Shown piece after piece: positions 54,005 through 63,986 of a DNA stretch of 64,000 nt. The notes beneath the pieces were generated by a model. It did no database searches, was not told the origin of the DNA, and worked only from the letters and a program-made list of their open reading frames with translations. Origin of the DNA: Cordylochernes scorpioides (taxonomy: Eukaryota; Arthropoda; Arachnida; Pseudoscorpiones; Chernetidae); NCBI GenBank assembly GCA_030710605.1, contig CP092863.1:118012164-118076163 (forward strand). Reading direction: 5' to 3'. Made by a program: the position numbers and the translations under genes. Position 1 is the first letter of the stretch. Each line of letters begins with the position of its first letter.

Positions 54005-54445
54005 GAAAATTGCAACTATACCGCGAATGTTTCCTTTAACGAAAAATCGAAATTTATTTTAAAGAGAAATAGCGATAATTTCTAACTTTAAGGATGAAAT
54101 ATGATAGAATGAATTGTGAAGAGTAATGATAAACGGAAAAATAAAAGTGTCCAGGGATGGGAATCGAACCCCACAGTATTGTATTTTAAATTACTTTATA
54201 TAATATTTACGAACGGAAAAATATGTCCAGGGTAGCCTAGTGGACATGGCATCTGCCCGGTAAGCGGAACACTGGGTTCGATTCCCATCCCTGGACACTT
54301 TTATTTTTCCGTTTATCATTACTCTTCACAATTCATTCTATCATATTTCATCCTTAAAGTTAGAAATTATCGCTATTTCTCTTTAAAATAAATTTCGATT
54401 TTTCGTTTAAAGGAAACATTCACGGTATAGTTGCAATTTACGTTT
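54005..54445. repeat. tRNA-like repeat T, head-to-head pair
   Basis: 54010-54170 (minus, its tRNA part cut off after the T arm) and 54200-54445 (plus) are inverted copies of one another. Arms include CGAAAAATCGAAATTTATTTT and TCTAACTTTAAGGATGAAAT. About 55 bp lie between the arms. Confidence 0.8.
54226..54296 (+). tRNA. tRNA-like sequence (anticodon GGT if functional), in repeat T
   Basis: Acceptor TCCAGGG/CCCTGGA, D arm GCC...GGC, anticodon stem TCTGC/GCGGA with loop CCGGTAA, T arm with GGGTTCGATTCCC. Position 33 is C rather than the near-universal T, and two bases of the variable/T-stem region are missing compared with the copy at 54744. It lies in a multi-copy repeat with 10-bp inverted arms (CGGAAAAATA) on both sides. 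I therefore treat it as tRNA-derived, not a working tRNA-Thr gene. Confidence 0.5.
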
Positions 54446-54454
54446 TAAAAAGAC

Positions 54455-54590
54455 ATATATTGGATCAAAATATTTATTTTACCAATATTTCAGTTGGCTG
54501 AACGCCAACCTTTATCAAGGTATTATAACATTTTAAAGTGTGTCAACAACAAAATCAGCGCCACAACATGTGAACACACATTAAATATTG
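54455..54590 (+). repeat. Repeat family F copy
   Basis: CAATATTTCAGTTGGCTGAAC, GCCAACCTTTATCAAGG, GTGTCAACAACAAAATCAGC; same as 12455-12625. Confidence 0.65.
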
Positions 54591-54870
54591 TAAAACGACA
54601 TTTAAAGATTATCCCGCATGAGTTTCTTTTCAACGAAAAATCAAAATTCATTCCAAGGAGAAATATCGATTATTTCTAACCTTAGGGATGAGGTATGAAA
54701 GGATGAATTGTGAAGAGTAATGATAAACGGAAAAATAAAAGTGTCCAGGGATGGGAATCGAACCCACAGTGTTCCGCTTACCGGGAAGATGTCATGTCCA
54801 CTAGGATACCCTGGACATACTTTTCCGTTCGTAAATAATACATAAAGTAATTTATAATACAATATAATGC
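54591..54870 (-). repeat. tRNA-like repeat T, third copy
   Basis: Minus orientation. The tRNA-like part (54744-54816) keeps a complete GTGGG/CCCAT T stem with loop TTCGATT. Flanks CGGAAAAATA-type arms are present on both sides. A family F fragment follows at 54885-54990. Confidence 0.75.
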
Positions 54871-55917
54871 GGCTTGTGTTATATCACCTTGATAAAGGTT
54901 GGCGTTCAGCCAACTGAAATATTGGTAAAATAAATTATATTTTGATCCAATATATGCCTTTTCAATTAAAGATTTATTTATGGATTGCTCTATTTTATAA
55001 ACTATTTATATTTATATTTCGTTATATATAGTAGATGCTTCTCAGTTTAAGCGCAAAAAATGTTATTATTAGTAGTAAAAAAAAAAAGGATAAAATAATC
55101 AAGACATCTACAACATATTTTATTCACAGATAGCGGGTATTCTATGAGATGAAATAAATATTTCTCTCAGAAAAGGGTCTGAGTACACTGCCCTAATCAA
55201 GAGGCATGCCTGCCTCATCACTATTCCATCCACACGCTGTCTGGCGTCATAGAATGGCATCTCAGAAATGTGCAACCCCACTTTTTTTATTAATTTATGA
55301 CCGTCTGCTTTTATATTTCATTACAAGGTTATCCCAAAAGTTCGTAAACACTTGCAAAAAATTGAACTACACCAAAACCTCCCTTTGCGTCGTTTCGTTT
55401 TGCGTTTTTTTTTCGAAGTTGCGTCGCTGCTTAATTTTTACTGATTTTCACTGTGCGTCGTTAGATTTTCGAAGTTGCGTTTGTTTTGGATTCGAGTCTT
55501 TAATTTTTTTTTTCCTTAAATATGGTAACACCTTTGTTTTTGATTGCGCCTTCACATATTTTCACTTTGCGTCGTTTCAATTTGCGTCGTGTTTTTTTGG
55601 AACGTAACCCCGACGCAAAGCGAGGTATGGGTGTACCAATATTATTCGCTGTTGTGTATAATGTATTTATATTGTGGCAAAGAAATAATTTATATTTAAT
55701 TTAATTATTCAATGAAAATATTTGGAAAGATATTTAAAATTTTGCATTTGCTAAATCATCATTTAGTTACCTAGCTTAGTTGCTCGATATTCTCTAGCTG
55801 TAGATAGTTGGGTTAATAATTGTCGACTAGTCGCCGTGACGTCATCAATAAATACTTTCACATCTCCAGATATACAAAGACTTGATTTCTACGCTACAAT
55901 ATTATGTATAAAGTAGC
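54871..55917. other. Non-coding stretch with GCGTCG-rich patch
   Basis: Family F end (minus) at 54885-54990. 55380-55620 holds six or so TTGCGTCG-type words and the phrase GGAACGTAACCCCGACGC. The 133-codon frame over this region is low-complexity. 55775-55900 is an inverted copy of 31510-31640. No gene called. Confidence 0.45.
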
Positions 55918-55927
55918 TTTTAAAATT

Positions 55928-56205
55928 AAAGATACTTCAGCCAGAAATTCTTTTTATTACCTCGACATTTCGACAAAAATATTTTGTCTTCGTCAGGAGT
56001 GAACAAAAATTAAAACATTTGGCAAAGCGTTAAAAATATTATAATTAAAATTAATAATATATATATAAAATATAATTAATAATATAAAAATAGAAAAATT
56101 TAACGCTTTGTAAAATGTTTTAATTTTTGTTCGCTTTTGACGAAGGCAAAAGATTTTTGTCGAAACGTCGAGATAATAAAAAGATTTACTGACCGAAGTA
56201 TCTTT
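55928..56205. repeat. Foldback with CGAAACGTCG-type motif, 105-bp arms
   Basis: Left arm 55928-56034 (AAAGATACTTCAG, TTATTACCTCGACATTTCG, GTCTTCGTCAGG) is the diverged inverse of the right arm 56099-56205 (TTGACGAAGG, GTCGAAACGTCGAGATAAT). A 65-bp AT spacer separates them. Confidence 0.75.
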
Positions 56206-56399
56206 ATTTTTTCAAGAACTATGAATGCCGGCCAGGCAGCCTCTATATTTACAATGTATAAAGTATTTGTATTATTGGTATAATATGGTAACAACGCTGT
56301 TACCGAAACGTCACAAGATGGTAACAACGCTGTTACCGAAACGTCACACACTATTTATTTATTTGGTCTTATTACCTTGTGTTAATTGTACTATTATAA

Positions 56400-56521
56400 A
56401 AAAGGCAGCTCCTTATCGTGAAACTGAAAGTTGCTGATAGCTTGCGCCATCTATCGGAATAAATATAAACTTATTACCATTGATTTTTAATTATTCCATT
56501 AGTGGCCAAATACCCATTCTT
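56400..56521 (-). repeat. Repeat family E copy
   Basis: CAGCTCCTTATCGTGAAACTG, AAAGTTGCTGATAGCTTGCG, GCGCCATCTATCGGAATAAA. Confidence 0.6.
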
Positions 56522-56817
56522 GATTAATCAAGAAAAGCTAACCACGTACGCGTGACATGGACCCAGAACAGGAGACATCCAAGATAGAGAACATTGCTGT
56601 GATAGAAATGCACGGAGACATCTGAGGTTCTTCATTGGACACGACAACAACAACAATAGATACTATCATGATTAATCAAGAAAAGCTAACCACGTACGCG
56701 TGACATGGACCCAGAACAGGAGACATCCAAGATAGAGAACATTGCTGTGATAGAAATGCACGGAGACATCTGAGGTTCTTCATTGGACACGACAACAACA
56801 ACAATAGATACTATCAT
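56522..56817 (+). repeat. 148-bp tandem duplication of a LINE-tail fragment
   Basis: Two adjacent 148-bp units, identical as read, starting GATTAATCAAGAAAAGC, each with ATTGCTGTGATAGAAATG, GAGACATCTGAGG and CACGACAACAACAACAATAG; a third unit begins at 56818. The LINE-tail part matches 63089-63630. Confidence 0.85.
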
Positions 56818-56819
56818 GA

Positions 56820-57960
56820 TTAATCAAGAAAAGCTAACCAGAGGTACGCATTTTAGGCTGTTGGCCTTCATACAGTCTTTTCTCTTTATAACAGTCTCCC
56901 CAAGGAACCAGATACATTTGTCCATTATGTCATTTATAAAGTATGGAGATTTTGTTCAATGTAAATTTTGAAGGTAATTGCTATTTTGTCCGCTTAATGA
57001 TAAGAGACTGTTATATAGAGAAAACCGTAATAATAAATCAAGATTTTTTATTATTTATTGTTTCTTAATAGGTATTTTATATTGAAAAATATGTAATAAA
57101 ATGAACACAAAAAAGTGACAAGTAAAAAAAAAACAAAGTTTATTATAATGACTAGTATAATATATAAATGATAGATATTTAACTTTATAAATATGATTGC
57201 AGCATCATTTTTGTTTTGGTTGGATATTTAGCTATATTCATACATATATCCATACACACATATATTTCTATTTACATAGGGGGGGGTAGAGAGGCAAAGC
57301 TATATTAATTATATTCCAAGTATTACAAATACATTGAGAAATATACATTTAAAATATTGGAATAGAATGAAAGAAAATATGACTAAGGAAAAAATTAGCA
57401 AATTTCATATTTGGCTTTTAAAGATGAATTTTTTTATTGTTTTTTTTATAGGAATTTGTTAGAATATTAATTTTTTTTTTCAAATGAACAATTCGGTAAT
57501 ATTGAAAAAAAAAAAAAAAACGGTCCATGAATAAAAATCATTTGATTACACACACATCATGGATACTTTGAGAACAATAAGAATATCCACACATGGACAG
57601 AACTTAAGGAAGTTGTACCTTTCAGCATGTATATCGACTCTTTAATTGTTATATTAACTTTGACATGGGAAAAAAAAAATTTTTTAGCAATGTTGGACAG
57701 AATATATCTGGTGTATAATGATGATAATTGTATCATCATATTTTTGTTTATTACATTTTCTGATGTTTTTTTCTCTCATTCAGTTATATCTTTTTAACGA
57801 AAAGATAACAACAAAGTATTTTTTGTCATCAATCAAGGAAAAAAAATTCATATAAAAATAAGTAATTATTACATGAAATTTTCATTATTTTAAATAATAT
57901 ATTTACTTTCAATAAGAGAATCTGGAATAAAATAGAAAGTAGAAAAAAAATTTTTTTTTT
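56820..57960. other. AT-rich non-coding stretch
   Basis: A small family C end (57590-57640, AACTTAAGGAAGTTGTACC). Otherwise long A/T runs and nothing recognised. Confidence 0.4.
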
Positions 57961-57964
57961 TTTG

Positions 57965-58105
57965 CTTATACCTAGTACACGTGGTACAGGCCATGATAAT
58001 CATGGTGGGTAGAAGTAGGCGACTGCTTTTACTGTAAGTGCACCATATGTCTACACATGTGAAAAGCAGTTCGACTTTGCACTTACAAATGTGCCAGAGC
58101 CTTGA
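57965..58105 (-). repeat. tRNA-derived SINE (family A), 3' half
   Basis: Minus orientation from the 3' end (TACACGTGGTACAGG, CCATGATAATCATGG) to TGTGCCAGAGCC; the head and 5' body are missing. Confidence 0.8.
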
Positions 58106-59525
58106 AGTAGAAAAAATGGAGAATAAAAATAAAATTATTTTGATTTGCATAAGTTGTGAATAGAAATTTTGCATAGAAGTAAGAAAAAATCAGGTCACCT
58201 GAGCTCTCCATATATATACGTTTCCTATCAAAAAAATGATTTCATTAAAGTTTAATGTGTCATTAAAATGTATGAATGAAGATTTTTTCAATCATTATCA
58301 TCATTAAAACGGATAGAAAAACGGAGTTTATGATATAAATTGTAGAATATAGAGATAAAAGGCAAAGATAATATTGTAGAATATATGTGGTTTTAAAATA
58401 TGCAAAGTTATAAGGAAAGATTGTCATTTAAGAGTTGACCAACACATCCAAATATAAATCTATATGTATGGAACACCCATCTGGTTATCTCTACACATGC
58501 TGTGAAACTACCACAGAAAATATATTGGCAGCAAATCCAACTTCACCATAGAATGAAAAATATCTAAATCACACAAGAGAGAGGCAAATGTAAACCATAT
58601 AAAGATGAAAATTTAAAATTTATAGATTTTTTAATACATTAGATATATTATGAAAAAGGCATTGTTTATTCTGATGCAACTTTCAGTTGCACGATAAGGA
58701 GATGCCTTTTTTCATAATTTATGCACCTTATCCCAGTACAATTACACATTTGTACTATTTTTTCACATTAGATATATTGTTAGTATTTATAATGTTTTAA
58801 CGGGATATATCTAAATAATGTTTATTTGAAAATTTGCTTTATATAAAAATCTTTTAAAAAATAAAAATGGTTTTCCTCTTAGATTGAGAAATAACTAGGT
58901 TATATCCATTATGTAAAGTTATGCAACTTTTACATATCGGCATACAACAGAGTAGGAAGGGGGGAATCAATAAAGATGGAATTCACAAGAATGGGATGGT
59001 GAACATATATTAAGATGAAATGGAATGATAAATATAGTTCTGGAAGGTAAATGGAAAGAGAACAGTAGAAAGAATAAGACTGATGGACTGGATGGGAAGT
59101 TATGGAAAACTCAAGATAGACAAGTATATGGTGTTACTGGAGACCTGGACCTGATCAAGAACTGAAGAAATCTTTAGATTGATTTAGGACAAAGTAGAAT
59201 TCCAACAAGAAAACATGTAAGCAACTCCAGTAGGTCATTCCAGAAAAAACTAGATAATATATCAATTTGTGAACAGTTAACAGACATTATTCAATTTCGA
59301 CAAAAGAGAATCGAAGAAAATTACAAATTTTATCAACTTCAATGAGATCTCTTATAGAGATGAAAGTTCATCACACACAACCTTCAAAAAGTATAAAATT
59401 CAACATTTTGGCAAACCATGGTCACCTTTTTAAACAAAGTTGAACTTTTATCACTTTGGTTAGAACTTTCTACCCTTGAAAAGGGCACCAATGGGTGGTC
59501 GAAACGTCGTATTTTATACTTTTTT
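58106..59525. other. AT-rich non-coding, possible TRAF 3' region
   Basis: A family E fragment at about 58670-58765 (CAACTTTCAGTTGCACGATAA). TCGAAACGTCG at 59500-59510 with an upstream GGGCACCAATGGGTGG hairpin. 58950-59350 is purine-rich on the + strand without a recognised origin. Confidence 0.4.
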
Positions 59526-59529
59526 GTAG

Positions 59530-59802
59530 AACGAAATTTGACAATTATACCACAAATGTTTCTTTTGAACGAAAAATCGAAATTTATTTTAAGGAGAAAT
59601 AACGATTATTTCTAACTTTAGGGATGAAGTATGAAAGGAATTCCCATCCCTGGAGACTTTATTTTTCCGTTTATCATTACTCTTCACAATTCATCCTATA
59701 CTTCATCTCTAAGGTTAGAAATAATCGTTATTTCTCCTTAAAATAAATTTCGATTTTTTCGTTCAAAAGAAACATTTGTGGTATAATTGTCAAATTTCGT
59801 TC
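59530..59802. repeat. tRNA-like repeat T, arms only, head-to-head
   Basis: 59530-59640 and 59690-59802 are inverted copies of the repeat T body (CGAAATTTGACAATTATACC, AACGAAAAATCGAAATTTA). They are joined through TTCCCATCCCTGGAGAC, the last bases of the tRNA-like part. Confidence 0.75.
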
Positions 59803-60794
59803 TTCAATCATAAGCCGTATTATATTGTATTATAAATTACTTTTTTGAAGGTTGATGAGAGTCCCCACATCTAGGATTAATCATAATCCAATCTACAATA
59901 TAATGGTACATTCTTTAAATTGGCTTATGATAAAGATCAAATGTTCTTCTTTAAAAAAATCGCGATTTTTTATATTTAATGAGGCGGGATGCTATATTAT
60001 AAGGTTATATGAAGTAAGAATTAAAGAATCATAAAAAAAAAAGCTTATTTTTTCAAATTATAGACTTAATGATGGTTAGCTCTAATGATAATGACAATAA
60101 GCTAGTGTTAGTTCCTCTATATAGTATCTACCATATTTGTATATATCACTACATATGCAAATTCATTTGGTTTTTTCTCTTACTCTATATTTACAGGAGG
60201 AAGGAAGAAGTTTGCTAGGTATTTAGGATTTTGGTCAGAGCTACAATGCCTACTTTATCTATGCGCCTATGGTCAAATCTTATTTATTTAATTATAAATG
60301 TCACAGATTTTTCTAGTAGATTTTACAGGGTTGTCAAACCGAAATTTCAACAATCATAGAGATAATTTTTTTTTTCTTTCAATTTCATAATTGCTTCATT
60401 TCCTTTCATATCAAATTCTGTATATTAAAAAAAAAACTTTGAAATAAGAAATATATTTGTAAAATTTGAGAAAATATAGTTTTCTTTAATATATTTTCGT
60501 TTTTTTAGTAAAGTAAAAAGAGAGAAGTTTGAACTATTGTTTTCTCTTTTTGAAATTTGCCCGATAAGTTTATAGGGGAGAAGTTTTCTATACATTTATG
60601 ACTGGAAGACGATATATCAATATAACAAACACAAACAAAAAGCAAGACATCAAGAAAGCCACCTAAAATAACATATCCCTATTAAAAAAATGACAAAGCC
60701 CCATATATCACATAAAAAATGACCAAGGAAACAAAATATTGGAGAAAATATGTAAAAAAGGTGGCTTTTTGGGGGAATATTAAGGGAACATTGT
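59803..60794 (-). other. Probable TRAF4-like 3' UTR and flank
   Basis: AT-rich sequence downstream (on the minus strand) of the TRAF stop codon. No repeats recognised. Several TTTATT words (AATAAA on the minus strand, for example 60285-60290) could be poly(A) signals. Confidence 0.4.
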
Positions 60795-61394
60795 CTAAAG
60801 AGATACGATCTTGCTGGAATCCACCTTCACTTTGATGAAGAGAGTGTCGTCTTTGATGTAATTTCGTTTCTTCAGTGTTTCGTGGGAGACAAACCTCGGG
60901 AATCCAAATCCAAGAGCATCAGGCTCCTTGCTGGGTCTCTGGAAATTGTGCCAGGATGGATCGGGAACGAAGCTTTCGGAGATGTGGCAAGGTTTCTCGT
61001 GGGTCTGGTCGTAGAGGGTGAAGGAGACAGGATGGGAGAAGGGCCATTTAAGGAGGGAGTCGAAGTCTCCGGGCATCAGCTTGATGTAGACGGAGACGTG
61101 GGTGCCCTCACCCGGGCCGTTACCATTCAGGAAGACTGTGGCCATCATGCGGTAGCCGTACTGGGAGGTGCTGAAGATGGGGCTGCGGATCTCGTAGCCG
61201 TCCTTGTCCGCCATGCGCAGCGAGACCTCGGGGATCCTCCACACCAACGTGCCGGTGGTGTTGAGGGAGAGATGGTGCAGGGCGGAGCGCAGAGCGGAGA
61301 TCTGGGACTGCTGGCGGCTCACCAGGTTGCAGAGCATCACTAGATGGGACTTGTGTTGGTCATCTTGATGTTGGTCCAGTGTTTGCCAAGTACC
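60795..61394 (-). CDS. Traf4: TRAF4-like adaptor, last coding exon (coiled coil + MATH domain)
   Basis: The acceptor is GTGCAG (minus), entry is phase 0, and TAG is at 60797-60795. 199 residues: GTWQTLDQHQ closes the last zinc finger. A short coiled coil follows (LVMLCNLVSRQQSQISALRS), then a full TRAF-C/MATH domain from about residue 50 (GTLVWRIPEV; STSQYGYRMMATVFLNGNG; GEGTHVSVYIKLMPGDFDSL; FVPDPSWHNF; GFGFPRFVSH; KRNYIKDDTLFIKV). These phrases match TRAF4 better than other TRAFs. TRAF proteins trimerise through this part and bind receptor tails in NF-kB/JNK signalling. The exon is much GC-richer than the DNA around it. Confidence 0.95.
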   Translation of the reverse strand, partial: GTWQTLDQHQDDQHKSHLVMLCNLVSRQQSQISALRSALHHLSLNTTGTLVWRIPEVSLRMADKDGYEIRSPIFSTSQYGYRMMATVFLNGNGPGEGTHVSVYIKLMPGDFDSLLKWPFSHPVSFTLYDQTHEKPCHISESFVPDPSWHNFQRPSKEPDALGFGFPRFVSHETLKKRNYIKDDTLFIKVKVDSSKIVSL

Positions 61395-62143
61395 CTGCAC
61401 ATCAATCACCGTTGTTTACTACATGTATCACATATACTCTATAATCTTTACATAATAAAAACACATATATTGTATTTAATAAAGGATTTATTTGCCAATA
61501 TTTCGGTTGGCTGAACGCTAAAATTTGTCAAGGCATTACATTTTGTACAAACTCAGCGCCGTAAAATCTGTGAAAAAATAGTACGAAAGAGAAATCTTAC
61601 TGGGATCAGGTGGGTAAATTAAGAAAAAGGGCATCTCCTGATTGTACAACAAATCGTGCAACCCATCAGCAACTTTTAGTTGCACTATCAGGAGATGCAT
61701 TTTTCTTAATCTATACTCCCTTTTTTATTATTTAACATATTCCAAGTATATACCATGGTACACATGGTACAGGTTTGGTTAATCATGGTGGATAGTTAGA
61801 GACTGGTTTTACCGTAAGTACACCACATATATACACATTAAGAAAAGCAGTTCGACTTGTGCACAACACAAGTGTGCCGATTATCGCTTGAAGAAAGCAA
61901 ATTTAAAAGAAGAAACTTATTGTGAGAAGTCTTTGACGTCGCCGGTCGTATATATATATATTTTTTTTTTTAAGGAGACAGAGGCTGTTCACACTTGGTT
62001 ATCTCGTGTGTCTTCAATAAAGGTCACTAATATCTTTCAGAGTTATTGTCTCAATCCCGATATACATGCTAAAAGTTACAACTTCCTTAAGTTTTGTCCA
62101 TGAGTGTATATTTATAACAAACAAAAAAGAGGAGGAGGAGTAC
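61395..62143. repeat. TRAF intron with E, F, SINE A and C repeats
   Basis: Family F at 61460-61575. Family E at 61590-61735, including the hairpin AACTTTTAGTTGCACTATCAG. A SINE A fragment (minus) at 61750-61875. Family C (plus) at 61925-62105. All lie in one 749-bp intron. Confidence 0.65.
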
Positions 62144-62299
62144 CTTAAATCTACAGCCCATGTCTTTGAAGGCGCAGCTGAGGATCACAGCCGTGCAGTG
62201 GTCCTTCAGATGAGAGTCCAGGTCCTCTCTGGGGATCTTGGTGGCCTCGCAGTGGTTGGGGCAGGGGACAAGGTAGCGCGGGCACTTGGCCGTGTGGTT
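62144..62299 (-). CDS. Traf4: TRAF4-like adaptor, zinc-finger exon
   Basis: 156 bp, 52 codons, phase 0 at both ends, with acceptor GTACAG and donor GTACTC. Translation NHTAKCPRYLVPCPNHCEAT continues ...DSHLKDHCTAVILSCAFKDM-GCRFK. Cys/His spacing fits TRAF-type zinc fingers (C-P-x4-VPCPN-C ... H-x3-C). Confidence 0.93.
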
Positions 62300-62529
62300 C
62301 TGTACGACACATGTGTTTACAATCTATCTACATTGTCACGTACATACAACTTGACAACAATACAATACTTTATGTCGTATTACAATTAAACACACAAGTT
62401 AGAATTTCACAACAGAAAAAAAAAAAACGCGCTTCAAAAAAAAAAAAAAAAATTTAAGGTCTCCCTAGTTAAAAATACGCCAAAAAAACTTTTTTTTTTT
62501 TCTGTTTAAAATAAAGTAACTTCCTCCCT

Positions 62530-62714
62530 CTCCCAACTGCAAAGAAGAAATATTGTGAGGGCCTGGCTCATCAGTAGTGAACCCTCCCAGCGATTTCGCC
62601 AGTTAAATCTACCATACCGATGTAATATTGTATTCAGGAACATGCGTTGGTTATTTTAAAAAGGCTTGTATCGAGAACTCTGAAATTCTTTCTTGGAGCA
62701 TTCCATATCCATGA
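62530..62714 (-). repeat. Foldback family D copy in TRAF intron
   Basis: On the minus strand: ACTGGCGAAATCGCTGGGAGG, CACTACTGATGAGCCAGGCC; ends near 62640. Confidence 0.65.
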
Positions 62715-63088
62715 CATATATGTACCGCAGGCAACAAGGGATTCATGTCGGGATCGGGGGTGATGAGATGGCGGATGAGCTAGCAACGGAAGCCAGGAAG
62801 TTGAGCCAAAGGAAAGAACAAATGTCAGTTTTGATGCTGATTCTTTGGCAAAATCCTAGGTAATCCAACAAAAGACAAGGAAAGGTCTAATATGCGACAT
62901 AAACGCTGAGAGAAGAATAACAAAAACAATAACAAGACTCAGAATGAAACATTACAAAGGAATGACAATATATCCAGATGGCACAAGAACCTACAGGACA
63001 ATTGCCCTGGTATGGAACTAACACCTACCTACATATTCTCATGTTCAGCATTGGCTGCAGAAAATTGACATGGACCCAGAACTTTACA
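62715..63088 (+). pseudogene. LINE 3' terminus (jockey-like), copy 3, RNase H end
   Basis: One frame gives IHVGIGGDEMADELATEARK, the typical end of a LINE RNase H domain. After interruptions it gives TKTITRLRMKHYKGMTIYPD and GTRTYRTIALVWN plus stop. It has the same frame break at VWN as copy 2. This is the longest of the three LINE remnants. Confidence 0.8.
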
Positions 63089-63630
63089 CACCCAAGATAG
63101 AGAACACTGCTATGATAGAGATGAATGGAGACATCTGAGGCTCTTCATTGGACACGACAACAACAACAATACAGTATGCACACCCAAGATAGAGAACACT
63201 GCTGTGATAGAGATGAATGGAGACATCTGAGGCTCTTCATTGGACACGACAACAACAACAATACAGTATACACACCCAAGATAAAGAACATTGCTGTGAT
63301 AGAGATGTACGGAGACATCTGAGGCTATTCATTGGACACGACAACAACAACAATACAGTATACACACCCAAGATATAGAACATTGCTGTGATAGAGATGT
63401 ACGGAGACATCTGAGGCTCTTCATTGGACACGACAACAACAACAATACAGTATACACACCCAAGATAAAGAACATTGCTGTGATAGAGATGTACGGAGAC
63501 ATCTGAGGCTATTCATTGGACACGACAACAACAACAATACAGTATACACACCCAAGATATAGAACATTGCTGTGATAGAGATGTACGGAGACATCTGAGG
63601 CTCTTACACGACAACAACAACAGTATACCA
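63089..63630 (+). repeat. 92-bp tandem array from the LINE tail
   Basis: Six starts of CACCCAAG at 63089, 63181, 63273, 63365, 63457 and 63549, exactly 92 bp apart. The last unit is shortened. Each unit ends in CACGACAACAACAACAATAC. Units 3 and 5 share AGATAAAG and GCTATTCATTGG; units 4 and 6 share AGATATAG and GCTCTT. The recent duplication unit was therefore a 184-bp dimer. Confidence 0.95.
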
Positions 63631-63664
63631 GATGTACAGAGCAGTAGTGGAAGCAGTAGTGTAC

Positions 63665-63826
63665 CTGTAGAGTATCAAAGACGAACTCCTTGGTGCAGTA
63701 GCGACAAGCCACCAGTCTCTTGGTGCACTCCGTGTTGCGGTGTTTGGACATGGCCCGACGTTGTACCTTGGCCCCGCACTTGTTCTCACAGTACACGGGC
63801 TCGTACTGGCACGTCGCAGCGTGGTC
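63665..63826 (-). CDS. Traf4: TRAF4-like adaptor, zinc-finger exon (first in window)
   Basis: 162 bp, 54 codons, phase 0 at both ends, with acceptor GTTGTAG and donor GTACAC. DHAATCQYEPVYCENKCGAK, then MSKHRNTECTKRLVACRYCT and KEFVFDTLQ: two TRAF-type zinc finger units with the expected Cys/His spacing. The start of the gene (RING and first fingers) lies beyond the right edge. Confidence 0.93.
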
Positions 63827-63941
63827 CTACAACGTTAGATGTCATGATTAGCATTGTTTACAATGGAGAAACAAGTTATTATATACATGATATATAGGTG
63901 TTCTATACAAATATATATCGACGTTATAAAAACGAAGCCTA

Positions 63942-63986
63942 CCTTGTACTGATGAGGGTCATAGCCCGAAACTAAGGTACACTGGT
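63942..63986 (+). ncRNA. Hammerhead ribozyme motif, core intact
   Basis: CTGATGA (63949-63955), stem II GGGT-CATA-GCCC (63956-63967, perfect), GAA (63968-63970), stem III ACT-AA-GGT (one G-T pair), cleavage base A at 63979. Stem I is CCTTGTA against CACTGG with two mismatches. All catalytic bases are present. It lies in the TRAF intron on the strand opposite to the gene; its repeat body runs off the window. Confidence 0.65.

Noticed and set aside
55206..55607. 133-codon frame rich in F, C and S
   Set aside because: Low-complexity T-rich sequence with repeated TTGCGTCG words; no conserved motif.
60882..61343. 153-codon plus frame over the TRAF exon
   Set aside because: Antisense shadow of the MATH-domain exon, whose translation and splice sites fit TRAF4.
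63089..63630. Regular repeats resembling a CRISPR array
   Set aside because: The 92-bp units are contiguous copies with no unique spacers and derive from a LINE tail in an animal intron.
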